DNA of 64,000 nucleotides from the NCBI RefSeq assembly GCF_038246755.1, contig NZ_CP134706.1, positions 4,588,001 to 4,652,000 of the forward strand, read 5' to 3'. Both the position numbers and the translations under genes were made by a program. The notes beneath the pieces are model-generated. The model searched no databases, was not told the origin of the DNA, and worked only from the letters and a program-made list of their open reading frames with translations. The stretch is from Micromonospora sp. FIMYZ51 (GTDB lineage Bacteria; Actinomycetota; Actinomycetes; Mycobacteriales; Micromonosporaceae). Below, in pieces: positions 1 to 8,108 of this stretch (position 1 is its first letter; every line of letters starts with the position of its first letter).

Positions 1-402
1 CGGCGGTCCGGCCGCCGCAGCCGGCGGGTCGGACAGTTCGAACGCTCCCTCCCGGGGCGAGCGCAGCACCGCCGCCGGTCGGGCGTCCAGCAGGATCCGC
101 GACCGGTGTGCCGGCGGGGCCTCCAGGTTCATCGGCAGCACCGCGCAGCCCGTTCGCGCCGCGGCCAGGATGGCGATCGCCCCGCTGACCGGGCTCGGCG
201 TCTCCAGGGCGAACATGGAACCCGGCGGACAGCGTTCGGTGAGGACGGCGGCCAGGTCCGTCACGCGCCGGGCCAGATCGCGGTAGGAGTAGACCCCCTC
301 CTCCCCCACCGCCGCTGGCGCACTCGGCGCTTGGGCTGCCTGTTCCCGGACCAGATCCCAGACCGTTTCCACCGACCGGAGAGCCGCCTGCGTTGTGCTC
401 AT
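1..402 (-). CDS. AMP-binding enzyme / stand-alone adenylation domain (N-terminal 134 codons; runs off the window)
   Basis: The visible part reads as the N-terminal lobe of an ANL-family adenylating enzyme: a start of the MSTTQAALRSVETVWDLVREQ type, then the YSYRDLARRVTDLAAVL core-A1-like stretch and a later LAAARTGCAVLPMNLEAPP segment (A2-like). The start ATG at 402 overlaps the stop of the upstream P450 gene by 4 bp (ATGA) and has a GGGAG Shine-Dalgarno about 9 nt upstream. No condensation domain precedes it, so it is either a free A domain or the front of a larger protein. It is the last visible gene of the NRPS/PKS transcription unit. A role in loading the orphan N-terminal carrier domain of the T-C-A-T protein in trans is inference. 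The substrate pocket lies outside the window. Confidence 0.8.
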   Translation of the reverse strand, partial: MSTTQAALRSVETVWDLVREQAAQAPSAPAAVGEEGVYSYRDLARRVTDLAAVLTERCPPGSMFALETPSPVSGAIAILAAARTGCAVLPMNLEAPPAHRSRILLDARPAAVLRSPREGAFELSDPPAAAAGPP

Positions 403-1664
403 GTCGATTCGCTCCCGTTCGTGCGTCGCGCCGCCCCGGTGCCGCTCGCGACCCCGGCGTGCAGCCGCAACTCGAGATGTTCGAACGAGGTGACGCCGTG
501 GTGTGGCCGCAACACCGGCGCTGCGGCCAGTTCGACCTCGCCCCACCGGACTTTCAGTTGTCGCAGCGCGGTGCCGACCTCCAGCCGGGCGAGACCGGCG
601 CCGAGGCAGTAGTGAGCGCTGTGCCCGAAGCCAAGGTGCCGGGCGGGCGGACGGGACAAATCAAGTAGATTCGGCCGAGCGAACGCCTCGGGATCGCGGT
701 TCGCCACGCCCAGCATCAGCAGCACCAACTCGCCCTTTGGGATGCGGTGTCCGGCCACCTCGACCGGGGCCACCGTCAGCCGGGCCACCTGCTGCACCGA
801 GGTGTCGAACCGCAGCAACTCCTCGACCGCAGCCGGAACCGCCGCCGGAGTCAGGGCGGCCCACTGGCCGGTGTGCAGCAGCGTCCGGACCGCCTTGCAG
901 AGAAATGTTGCGGTGGTCTCGAACCCGGCGAACACCAGCAGGCTTGCCGTGGCGGCCACGTCCAGCTCGTCGATCTGGCCGGCGGTCTGCGCCCGGCGCA
1001 GGACCGCGAGCGCGGTGCCGTCGGCCGGCCCGGCTCCGGCCAGTGCCGCGCGGACCACTGCGGTGATCTCGGCCAGCGCAGTGGTTCCCCTGCGCACCAC
1101 GTCGGGGAGATAGTCCGCTACCAGGAGAGCGGCGATGTCCAGCGCCCATCCTGGCAATCGGGGCGCGGTCTGCGGCGGCAGACCCAGTAACCGGCAGATC
1201 ACTCGGCTGGACAGCGGTACGGCGAGGTCGGTCACCACGTCGAGCCGATCCGTCACGCCGTCGAGGAGTTCGTCGACGACTGCCTCGACGTACGGCTGGA
1301 ACTCGGCCACCCGCCGGGCGGTGAACAGCGGACCGATGATGTTGCGCAGCGCCCGGTGCCGCGGCTCGTCGGCGAACATGAACCACCGCCGGACGGGGTC
1401 GGCGGTGCGGGCACCCTCGGTGTCGCCGTCGTGCAACTGGGTGCGGCCCTGTTCGGGCCAGGCCGAGGAGAGCGCGGGATGGCCGAGCAAGCGGGTCACC
1501 TCGGCGAACCCGGTGACGATCCAGACCCCCAGGTCGTCATTGCGGCTTACCGGTTCCGCGCTCGCCAGCGCCAGGTAGTCCTGGCACGGATCCACCGTCA
1601 GCAAGCCGCCGGCCCGCCCGTACGGGCAGCCATTCTCCACCGTCACCACCGGCCCCGACCTCAT
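399..1664 (-). CDS. Cytochrome P450 (tailoring monooxygenase)
   Basis: A 421-residue soluble class I-type bacterial P450. The I-helix oxygen-binding motif AGFETT, the K-helix EELLR and the heme loop HLGFGHSAHYCLGAG with its cysteine ligand are all visible, and the length is normal for the family. It would need ferredoxin and ferredoxin reductase, neither of which is in this window. The start ATG overlaps the stop of the hydrolase gene by 4 bp, and its own stop overlaps the start of the adenylating gene, so it is translationally coupled inside the NRPS operon. A role in hydroxylating the peptide product or a carrier-bound residue is inferred from position. Substrate and site cannot be read from the sequence. 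Confidence 0.95.
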   Translation of the reverse strand: MRSGPVVTVENGCPYGRAGGLLTVDPCQDYLALASAEPVSRNDDLGVWIVTGFAEVTRLLGHPALSSAWPEQGRTQLHDGDTEGARTADPVRRWFMFADEPRHRALRNIIGPLFTARRVAEFQPYVEAVVDELLDGVTDRLDVVTDLAVPLSSRVICRLLGLPPQTAPRLPGWALDIAALLVADYLPDVVRRGTTALAEITAVVRAALAGAGPADGTALAVLRRAQTAGQIDELDVAATASLLVFAGFETTATFLCKAVRTLLHTGQWAALTPAAVPAAVEELLRFDTSVQQVARLTVAPVEVAGHRIPKGELVLLMLGVANRDPEAFARPNLLDLSRPPARHLGFGHSAHYCLGAGLARLEVGTALRQLKVRWGEVELAAAPVLRPHHGVTSFEHLELRLHAGVASGTGAARRTNGSEST

Positions 1665-3544
1665 GGCGACGGCATGATCGGCAGGACCACCCGGGACAGG
1701 TACCGCGCGCTGCGGTGAATCCGCACGACCGGGGGCGGAACCCGGCGGGGGGTGTCGGCGTTGTCCCGGTCGCAGCCGGTCACGCTTACCCGCAACCGCC
1801 GGCCGGCCACGAAGACGTTCGAGGTGGGATGCAGGTCGGCCACCAGCTCGACCGGCTCGGCGGGCAACGGCTGCACCGATTCCGTCACGCCCGGCAGAAA
1901 CGGCAGTCCCATCGTGTCGTACGGGGCGGGCCCGCAGGCGCGGTACGAGGCACGGATGACGGCCTCGCTGACATAGTGCGACTCGCCCCGCTCGTCGACC
2001 TCCTCAAGGTAGACGAAGAAGTCGGCGTCCGGCTGGTCGGCGGAAACCCACAGGTGCACCACCGGGTGCCCGGTCACCTCGACATCGCGGGACAGCACCG
2101 GCGTGGTGTAGGTCAGCGCCTTGCGGTCGTTCGGGGTCAGGTGATAGCGGAATCCGCCACCGTATCCGTCCGCCCAGCGGGTGGTCCGGCCCGTCGTGGT
2201 GGTGTAGTCGACCCGGTAAACGTCGACGCCGTCCGGGTCGGTCGGCGCGACCGCGGTCAGCAGCCCGTCGTTGACCGAGCTGATCGTTGCGGCCGGGCCG
2301 GCGCGAAAGAAGAACTCCGTGGGCCGCACCTGCGCCGGCGGCCACTGGGCCGAACTGCGCCACTGCGTTCCGGGCGGGGCACTCATCGTGAAGTACCGGA
2401 CCGGCGGTTCGTCCGTCACCCCGTTGTCGATGTCCTTGAGCCAACGGTCGTACCAGCGCAGATGCTCGGTGGCCAGAAAATCGTTGCCGCAACTGTTATG
2501 GCTCCACGGACCGATGATCATCCGTTGCGGGTTGGTCAGGTTGCGGAACCACAGGGTCGTGTCCCGGACCCAGATGTCGTACCACCCGGAGAGGTGGCAG
2601 ATCGGCACGCCGGAAGCGCTGATCCGGGCGATCGCGCCGGCCGGATTCAGCTCCTCGTAGAGCGTCCGGCCGGTCGCCTCGTCCCGACTGTCTCGGCACT
2701 TCAGCCGGGCGGCCTGGGCGAACACGTCGACGTTGTGCTGGTGCGCCGCGACGGTGGCGGCGACGTCCGTGCGCGCATCGGCGCGAGCCGCACCCGGCTG
2801 GGTGTCCAGCCGGTGAACCAGTTCGCTCCAGGCCCGCGCGAAGTTGTCACGAAAGACCCCGCCGGGTCGCAGGAACGCGAACAGATCGAACAACGCCATC
2901 TGCGGGACGATCGCGGCCAGGTGCGGCGGTGCGGCGCCCGCGGCCAGCAGTTGAGCAACCCCGCTGTACGACATCCCGAACATCCCCACCCGGCCGGTGC
3001 ACCACTGCTGCGCGGCGAGCCACTCGGTGACGGCGTACGCGTCCTGGGTCTCCTCCACGGCGAATTCCACCGGACGCACGCCCTCCGATGCGCCGCTGCC
3101 CCGAACATCCACCACCACGACGACGTACTCGTGCCGTAACAGCTCCTTCAACCACGGCTGGGCGTCCAGCTTGGTCATGATCCCGCCGGCCACGGCCTCG
3201 GCGCGGCGGTAGCGCTCGTGGCACCAGATCACCGGCAACGGCTCGCTGATCGTCACCCCGTGCCGCTTGGGCCGGAACACGTCGGCGGCCAGCCGGACCC
3301 CGTCCGGCATCCCGATCCACACGCTCGTGCGCTCGGCGACGTCCGCCTCCGCCAGAAAGGCGATCACCTCGGCGCGACGCTGCGCCACCCGCTCCCTGAT
3401 CTCGTCGGTCATCACCCCCGCCGGTGCCTCGAAGCGCAACCGGCCCTGCTCCGTCCAGAGCACCACGCCAGCCTCGCGCAGCCACAGCAGCAGATCCACC
3501 ACGCCGTCCCCGAGAGGTGGCGGGTCGGCAACCGCTCGGCTCAC
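1661..3544 (-). CDS. CocE/NonD-family hydrolase with N-terminal TubC-like docking domain
   Basis: 627 residues. Residues about 14-68 look like a TubC N-terminal docking domain (LLLWLREAGVVLWTEQGRL, then an amphipathic helix ERVAQRRAEVIAFLAEA), a module normally found at the front of NRPS proteins. From about residue 73 it is an alpha/beta-hydrolase of the CocE/NonD (X-Pro dipeptidyl-peptidase-like) type: VWIGMPDGVRLAADVFRP start, nucleophile elbow GMSYSG (Ser192), GWYDIW with the acid and GPWSH with the histidine, followed by the jelly-roll C-terminal domain. There is no signal peptide, so it acts in the cytoplasm. The ATG overlaps the stop of the T-C-A-T NRPS (ATGA). The docking domain implies physical recruitment to an NRPS C-terminus, so chain release or acyl/peptidyl cleavage on the assembly line is plausible, particularly as no type I thioesterase is seen. 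That function is inference. Confidence 0.9.
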   Translation of the reverse strand: MSRAVADPPPLGDGVVDLLLWLREAGVVLWTEQGRLRFEAPAGVMTDEIRERVAQRRAEVIAFLAEADVAERTSVWIGMPDGVRLAADVFRPKRHGVTISEPLPVIWCHERYRRAEAVAGGIMTKLDAQPWLKELLRHEYVVVVVDVRGSGASEGVRPVEFAVEETQDAYAVTEWLAAQQWCTGRVGMFGMSYSGVAQLLAAGAAPPHLAAIVPQMALFDLFAFLRPGGVFRDNFARAWSELVHRLDTQPGAARADARTDVAATVAAHQHNVDVFAQAARLKCRDSRDEATGRTLYEELNPAGAIARISASGVPICHLSGWYDIWVRDTTLWFRNLTNPQRMIIGPWSHNSCGNDFLATEHLRWYDRWLKDIDNGVTDEPPVRYFTMSAPPGTQWRSSAQWPPAQVRPTEFFFRAGPAATISSVNDGLLTAVAPTDPDGVDVYRVDYTTTTGRTTRWADGYGGGFRYHLTPNDRKALTYTTPVLSRDVEVTGHPVVHLWVSADQPDADFFVYLEEVDERGESHYVSEAVIRASYRACGPAPYDTMGLPFLPGVTESVQPLPAEPVELVADLHPTSNVFVAGRRLRVSVTGCDRDNADTPRRVPPPVVRIHRSARYLSRVVLPIMPSP

Positions 3545-6500
3545 AGCTCACCCCGCTCGCGCGGACCGTCACCCGGTACCGGTGCCTCCTGCGACCGCAG
3601 CACCCAACGGAGCTGATCGAGCTGCGCCGCCAGGCCGGCGATCGTCGGCGTGTTGAGCACCGCGCGCACCGGAATATCCAGCCGCAGCCGCTGCCGCAGC
3701 TGCTCGACGACGGAGAGCAGCAGCAGCGAATCCCCGCCCACCTCGAAGAAGTTGGCGTGCACGTGCACCACGTCGAGCTTGAGCAGCCCGCTCCACACCT
3801 CCGCCACGATCCGCTCCATCTCCGTGCTCGGCGCGACGACCGCCTCGACCGCCACCGCGGCCGTCGCAACGGCGTCCGGCGGGGGCAGCCTGCGGCGGTC
3901 GACCTTTCCGGTCGGCGAGGTGGGAATCGAATCCAGCCAGACGATCGCCGAGGGGTGCATCACGCTCGGCAGCTTCGGTGCCAGGTACGCGCGCAGGGCC
4001 GCCTCGTCCCGGGTCGCGCCCGGGACGGGCACCAGGTACGCCACGACGGCCTGCTCCGGAGTCAGCGTCACGACGGCGTTGGCCACCTCCGGATGGGCCC
4101 GGAGCACCGACTCGATCTCGCGCAGCTCGACCCGGACACCACGGATCTTGACCTGGTGATCGGTGCGACCAAGGAACTCCATGTCGCCGTTCGCGAGCCA
4201 GCGCACCAGGTCACCGGTGCGATAACGACGCCGCCCGGGCTCCGCCGGATCGGGGGCGAACCGGTCGGCGGTGGCATCGGGTCGGTTGTGGTAACCACGG
4301 GCCACCCCGTCGCCGCCGATCCACAACTCGCCCGGGATGCCGATCGACTGCGGGTTTCCCCACTGGTCCAGCACGGCGCAGGTGGCGTTGGCGATCAGCC
4401 GGCCGAGCGGCATGGCCGCCCGGTCGACCGACGCCTCGCCCATCGGCCCGGCCAGCGCCACACCCGCGGTCTCGGTCGGACCGTACTCGTTCCAGATCCG
4501 ACAGGCCGGCGAGACCACCTGCCGGGTCCGGACGACCAGGTCGCCGTCGAGGTTCTCGCCGCCCATCGAGACGTCACGCAGCGACGGCATGGCGATCCCG
4601 GCCGCGGCCAGCCCGCGCATCTGGGTGGGGGTCAGGTACAGCATATGGATCTCGTGGTCGTTGATGAAGCGTGCGGTGTGGCGCGGATCGATCCGCGCCT
4701 GCCGGGAGGGCATCACCACGCAAGCCCCACTGGTCAGGGCGTGGAACATCTGCTCCACCGACCAGTCGAAGTGGTAGGAGAGATTGTGCAGGATCCGCGT
4801 ACCGGGGCCGATCGGCCGAACATCCTGCGCCCATCGGATCCACGGCGTCACCGCGCTGTGCGGCAGCACCACGCCCTTCGGCTGCCCAGTGGTGCCGGAG
4901 GTGTACATCATGTAGACGAGCTGTGCCGCATCCACCGCCGACTCCGGCGCCTGCCGGTCGGTACCGCCGGTGTCCGGGTCCACGTCGTCGGCGTACCGGA
5001 CGACCAGCCCGCCGACCGCTGCCTGCGGCAGTTGGGGATGCAGATCCGTGGTCGTGACCAGAACCTTCATGCCACTGTCGGTGACGGTGAACGTCATCCG
5101 CTCGGTCGGCATCACCGGGTCCATGGGTACATAGGCGGCTCCCGCCTTGAGCGTGCCGAGGATGCTCACCAGCAGCTCCACCGATGGCTCGACACAGAGC
5201 CCGACGAAGTCGTCAACGGCCACGCCGGCCGCCGTCAGCTGGGCCGCCAGCACATCGGCGCGGGCGTCCAGCTCCCGGTAGCTCAGCCGGACCTCGCCGC
5301 ACCGGACCGCCTCCGCGTCCGGCGTCCGGCGCACCTGCTCCTCCACCATCCGGTGCAGGAACTCGTCGGTCCGGTACGGGCCGCACTCGGCTGCCGACCA
5401 GCGCGCGATCTGGCGACGCTCGTCGTCGGAAAGCATGTTCAGCTCGGACACCGGCGTGTCCGGTCGGGCGACCGCACCCTCCAGCAGAATGCGCAGGTGC
5501 TCAAGCATCCGCGTCGCCCGGTCCGCCGCGAACAGGTCGGTGTTGTACTGCAACGCGATCCGCAACGATTCCGCCTCGGTGACGGCGAACAAGAGATCGA
5601 ACTTGGCCTGCTCGGCGTCCAGCTCCACGTTGGATATCCGCAGCCCGGGCAGCTCCGGCTCCGGCAGCTCCGGCTGCGACACCACCATCACCCGGAACGG
5701 TCCCTGCTGCACCGAGCGGTCCGTCATGACCGCCTTCACCACACGCTCGAAGGGCACGTCCTGGTGGGCGTACGCGCCCAGCGCCCGCTCCCGCACCCGA
5801 CCGAGCAGCTCGCGGGCGGACGGATCGCCGCTGAGGTCGCAGCGCACCGCCAGGGTGTTCAGGAAGCAGCCGAGCATCTCCTCCAGCTCGGGCAGGTCAC
5901 GGCTGGCGCTGGGCATGCCCAGCACGATGTCGGACTGACCGGTGTACCGGTGCAACAGCACGTTCACCGCAACCAGCATGGCCATGAACGGGGTCGCGTC
6001 GCTGGCGCTTGCGAGTTCCCGCAGTTGCCGAGAGAGGGCCCGAGGCAGCTCGATCGAGACCGTGGCAGCACGTCCCGTCGGCTGTTCCGGCTCGTGGTGA
6101 TCGGTGGGCAGGTCGAGCACCGGCAGCGGCCCACGCAGAACGTCCGCCCAGTAGTCGAGCTGCCGTCCGAACGCCGCCTCATCGACGGTCTGCTGCTGCC
6201 AGGCCGCGAAGTCGGCGTACTGGACCGCAGGCCCCTCCGCCTGCGGCGGCGGCCCGGTCACGGCAGCCGCGTAGAGCCGCAACAGCTCGGCCACCGCCAG
6301 CTCGAAGGAGCGGATGTCCGTGATCAGATGGTGCAGGTTGAACAGCAGCACATGCCAGTGCTCGTCCATCCGGAACAGCTCCACCCGCAGCAGCGGGCCA
6401 CGGGCGATGTCGAACGGTCGGCGCGCCGATGTGAACAGGCGGTCCAGCAGCACCTCGCCGCGCTGGTCCAGCGGCACGTCGGTCAGGTCGACGACCGGTA

Positions 6501-7059
6501 GAGCCACCGTCAGTTGGCCGGCGACCAGCTGATGCGGTACGCCGTCCACGACGTCGATGGTGGTGCGGAACACCTCGTGCCGGTCGACAAGCGCCTGGAG
6601 CGCCGCCCGCAGCGCCGGCACATCCAGCGCCCCCTCGATGTCCACCGCCGCCGGCACGTTGTAGCGGGAGCTGGGGCCATGCAGATGTTCCTCGACCCAC
6701 ATTCGCCGCTGTCCGAACGACGCGGGCGCGGTCAGGCCGCCGTCGGCCTGCCGCGGCAGCCGTGGAATGGTCGACCGCGGCGCGACGGACCCACCACGCA
6801 GCGTGGCAATGGCAGCGGCCAGCGAGTCGACCGTCTGGTTCTCGAACAGCAGGCTGAGCGGGATGCGTACGGCAAACTCCTCGCGCAGCCGGCCGATGAC
6901 CCGGGCGCCCTGTAGCGAGTTGCCGCCGAGGGCGAAGAAATTCGCCTCCGGCCCGGGCACCGGCGTACCGAGGGTCTCGGCCCAGACGGCCGACACCACC
7001 TCCTCGTCGGGTGAGAGCGGGCGGGCGTGCTGGGGCATGGTCTGGGCCTGCTGTGTCAT
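3541..7059 (-). CDS. Nonribosomal peptide synthetase, T-C-A-T
   Basis: 1172 residues. An N-terminal carrier domain (about 15-88, phosphopantetheine Ser48 in LGGNSL) has no A domain in front of it. It is followed by C (about 105-540), A (about 560-1050; YTSGTTGQPKG, NEYGPTET, YRTGDL, PTGKVDRR) and a second carrier (about 1075-1145, VGGDSL). The condensation motif reads HHLITDIRS: both histidines and the aspartate are present but the usual Gly after Asp is Ile. By manual alignment to GrsA the pocket is D-W-E-Y-S-G-E-G-V-K, which matches no common code; Glu239 could suit a basic residue (weak). There is no TE or E domain. A GGAG ribosome site lies just ahead of ATG 7059. The protein pairs with the C-terminal C domain of the upstream PKS, whose acceptor would be the orphan first carrier. 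Confidence 0.93.
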   Translation of the reverse strand: MTQQAQTMPQHARPLSPDEEVVSAVWAETLGTPVPGPEANFFALGGNSLQGARVIGRLREEFAVRIPLSLLFENQTVDSLAAAIATLRGGSVAPRSTIPRLPRQADGGLTAPASFGQRRMWVEEHLHGPSSRYNVPAAVDIEGALDVPALRAALQALVDRHEVFRTTIDVVDGVPHQLVAGQLTVALPVVDLTDVPLDQRGEVLLDRLFTSARRPFDIARGPLLRVELFRMDEHWHVLLFNLHHLITDIRSFELAVAELLRLYAAAVTGPPPQAEGPAVQYADFAAWQQQTVDEAAFGRQLDYWADVLRGPLPVLDLPTDHHEPEQPTGRAATVSIELPRALSRQLRELASASDATPFMAMLVAVNVLLHRYTGQSDIVLGMPSASRDLPELEEMLGCFLNTLAVRCDLSGDPSARELLGRVRERALGAYAHQDVPFERVVKAVMTDRSVQQGPFRVMVVSQPELPEPELPGLRISNVELDAEQAKFDLLFAVTEAESLRIALQYNTDLFAADRATRMLEHLRILLEGAVARPDTPVSELNMLSDDERRQIARWSAAECGPYRTDEFLHRMVEEQVRRTPDAEAVRCGEVRLSYRELDARADVLAAQLTAAGVAVDDFVGLCVEPSVELLVSILGTLKAGAAYVPMDPVMPTERMTFTVTDSGMKVLVTTTDLHPQLPQAAVGGLVVRYADDVDPDTGGTDRQAPESAVDAAQLVYMMYTSGTTGQPKGVVLPHSAVTPWIRWAQDVRPIGPGTRILHNLSYHFDWSVEQMFHALTSGACVVMPSRQARIDPRHTARFINDHEIHMLYLTPTQMRGLAAAGIAMPSLRDVSMGGENLDGDLVVRTRQVVSPACRIWNEYGPTETAGVALAGPMGEASVDRAAMPLGRLIANATCAVLDQWGNPQSIGIPGELWIGGDGVARGYHNRPDATADRFAPDPAEPGRRRYRTGDLVRWLANGDMEFLGRTDHQVKIRGVRVELREIESVLRAHPEVANAVVTLTPEQAVVAYLVPVPGATRDEAALRAYLAPKLPSVMHPSAIVWLDSIPTSPTGKVDRRRLPPPDAVATAAVAVEAVVAPSTEMERIVAEVWSGLLKLDVVHVHANFFEVGGDSLLLLSVVEQLRQRLRLDIPVRAVLNTPTIAGLAAQLDQLRWVLRSQEAPVPGDGPRERGEL

Positions 7060-7080
7060 GTCGCTCCATCACTTCCGTGG

Positions 7081-7839
7081 TCAGCGCGGCGTGCTGGCGG
7101 TCGCGCCGGTCAGCCGGGCGACGATCTCCGCGACCAGGGGTTGGCGCTCGGGGTGGAGATAGAAGTGGTCTCCGGGAAACATCCGCAGGTCGAACTCGCC
7201 GGTGGTCAGCTCGGCCCAGCGCGCCAGCACGGCCCGGTCGACCCCGTCGTCCTCGGTACCGCCGAAGGCGGTGACCGGGCAGCTCGGCAGCGGCGAACCA
7301 CGGAACTCGTGCGTTTCGAGCACCGTGAAGTCGGCCCGCATTCCCGGCAACAGCAGGGCCATCAGCTCGGGGTCGCGCAGCACCGCCTCGGAGGTGGCAC
7401 GCCAGGACCGGATCCGCTCGACCAGGTCCTCGTCCGACAGCGTGTGGACCGGAGGTTCCGGCACTTCGCGTACCTGCGGGGGGGTGCTCGCCGAGACGAA
7501 CAGGTGGGTCGGCGCGCCGACCTCCGCCTGTTCCAGCGACCGGGCCAGTTCCCACGCCACCAACGCGCCCAGGCTGTGGCCGAAGAACCCGAACGGCCGG
7601 TCCAGCAGCGGCACGAAGGCCGGCACGAGCGCGTTGAGGATGTCGGTCATCCGGTGGAACGGGGGGCTCAGGAGGTCGTCCTCGCGGCCCGGCAGTCGGA
7701 TGGCCCACGGCTCCACATCCGGTGGAAACTCGGCAGCCCAGCCACGGAACGCAGCCACCCCGCCCCCGGCGTAGGGGAAGCAGAACAGCCGGATCGTCGC
7801 GTCCGGTCGGGCGGCGAGCCGGCGGAGCGACCCGTTCAT
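7081..7839 (-). CDS. Type II thioesterase (GrsT-like editing enzyme)
   Basis: 252 residues starting MNGSLRRLAARPDATIRLFC. This is the classical external thioesterase fold: FCFPYAGGGVAAFRGW near the N-terminus, catalytic GHSLGAL, a later aspartate region and a C-terminal GDHFYLHPE containing the catalytic histidine. Such enzymes hydrolyse misprimed acyl groups from carrier domains and are not usually the main release enzyme. The start at 7839 is supported by the 4-bp ATGA overlap with the MbtH stop; longer in-frame starts would run through the MbtH gene. It lies between MbtH and the T-C-A-T synthetase. Confidence 0.95.
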   Translation of the reverse strand: MNGSLRRLAARPDATIRLFCFPYAGGGVAAFRGWAAEFPPDVEPWAIRLPGREDDLLSPPFHRMTDILNALVPAFVPLLDRPFGFFGHSLGALVAWELARSLEQAEVGAPTHLFVSASTPPQVREVPEPPVHTLSDEDLVERIRSWRATSEAVLRDPELMALLLPGMRADFTVLETHEFRGSPLPSCPVTAFGGTEDDGVDRAVLARWAELTTGEFDLRMFPGDHFYLHPERQPLVAEIVARLTGATASTPR

Positions 7840-8048
7840 CGCCCGCCCGCGTCCGCCATGGCGCGGCGCAGGCTCAGCGGGCGCATGTCGGTCCACACCT
7901 CCTTGATGTGTGACAGACACTCCTCTTTCGAACCTCGGGTGCCGTCTTCCCGCCAGCCCGGCGGCAGTTCCCGCCCCTCCGGCCAGATCGAGTACTGCTC
8001 CTCGTCGTTCAGCACGACCGCGTACCGCTGTTCATCGGTCTCCTCCAC
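7836..8048 (-). CDS. MbtH-like NRPS accessory protein
   Basis: 70 residues from a GTG start at 8048. The family signature is clear: YAVVLNDEEQYSIWPEGR, then PPGW and a C-terminal LSHIKEVWTDMRPLSLR. MbtH proteins bind the A domain's large subdomain and aid folding or adenylation. I chose GTG 8048 over ATG 8078 because a strong GGGAGGAG sits 8 nt upstream of it and the resulting length is the family norm; the ATG at 8078 would add ten unlikely residues and has no ribosome site. Its stop overlaps the thioesterase start. It is the only MbtH in the window and may serve several of the A domains here. Confidence 0.95.
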   Translation of the reverse strand: MEETDEQRYAVVLNDEEQYSIWPEGRELPPGWREDGTRGSKEECLSHIKEVWTDMRPLSLRRAMADAGGR

Positions 8049-8108
8049 GTGCGGAACTCCTCCCTGAATAGGCACCATGCCCCGACGGCATGGCAGGCGG
8101 TGCGGGGG

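Noticed and set aside
3424..6501. Long plus-strand open frame opposite the T-C-A-T synthetase
   Set aside because: Low-complexity composition with no motifs; it is the complement of well-supported C and A domains.
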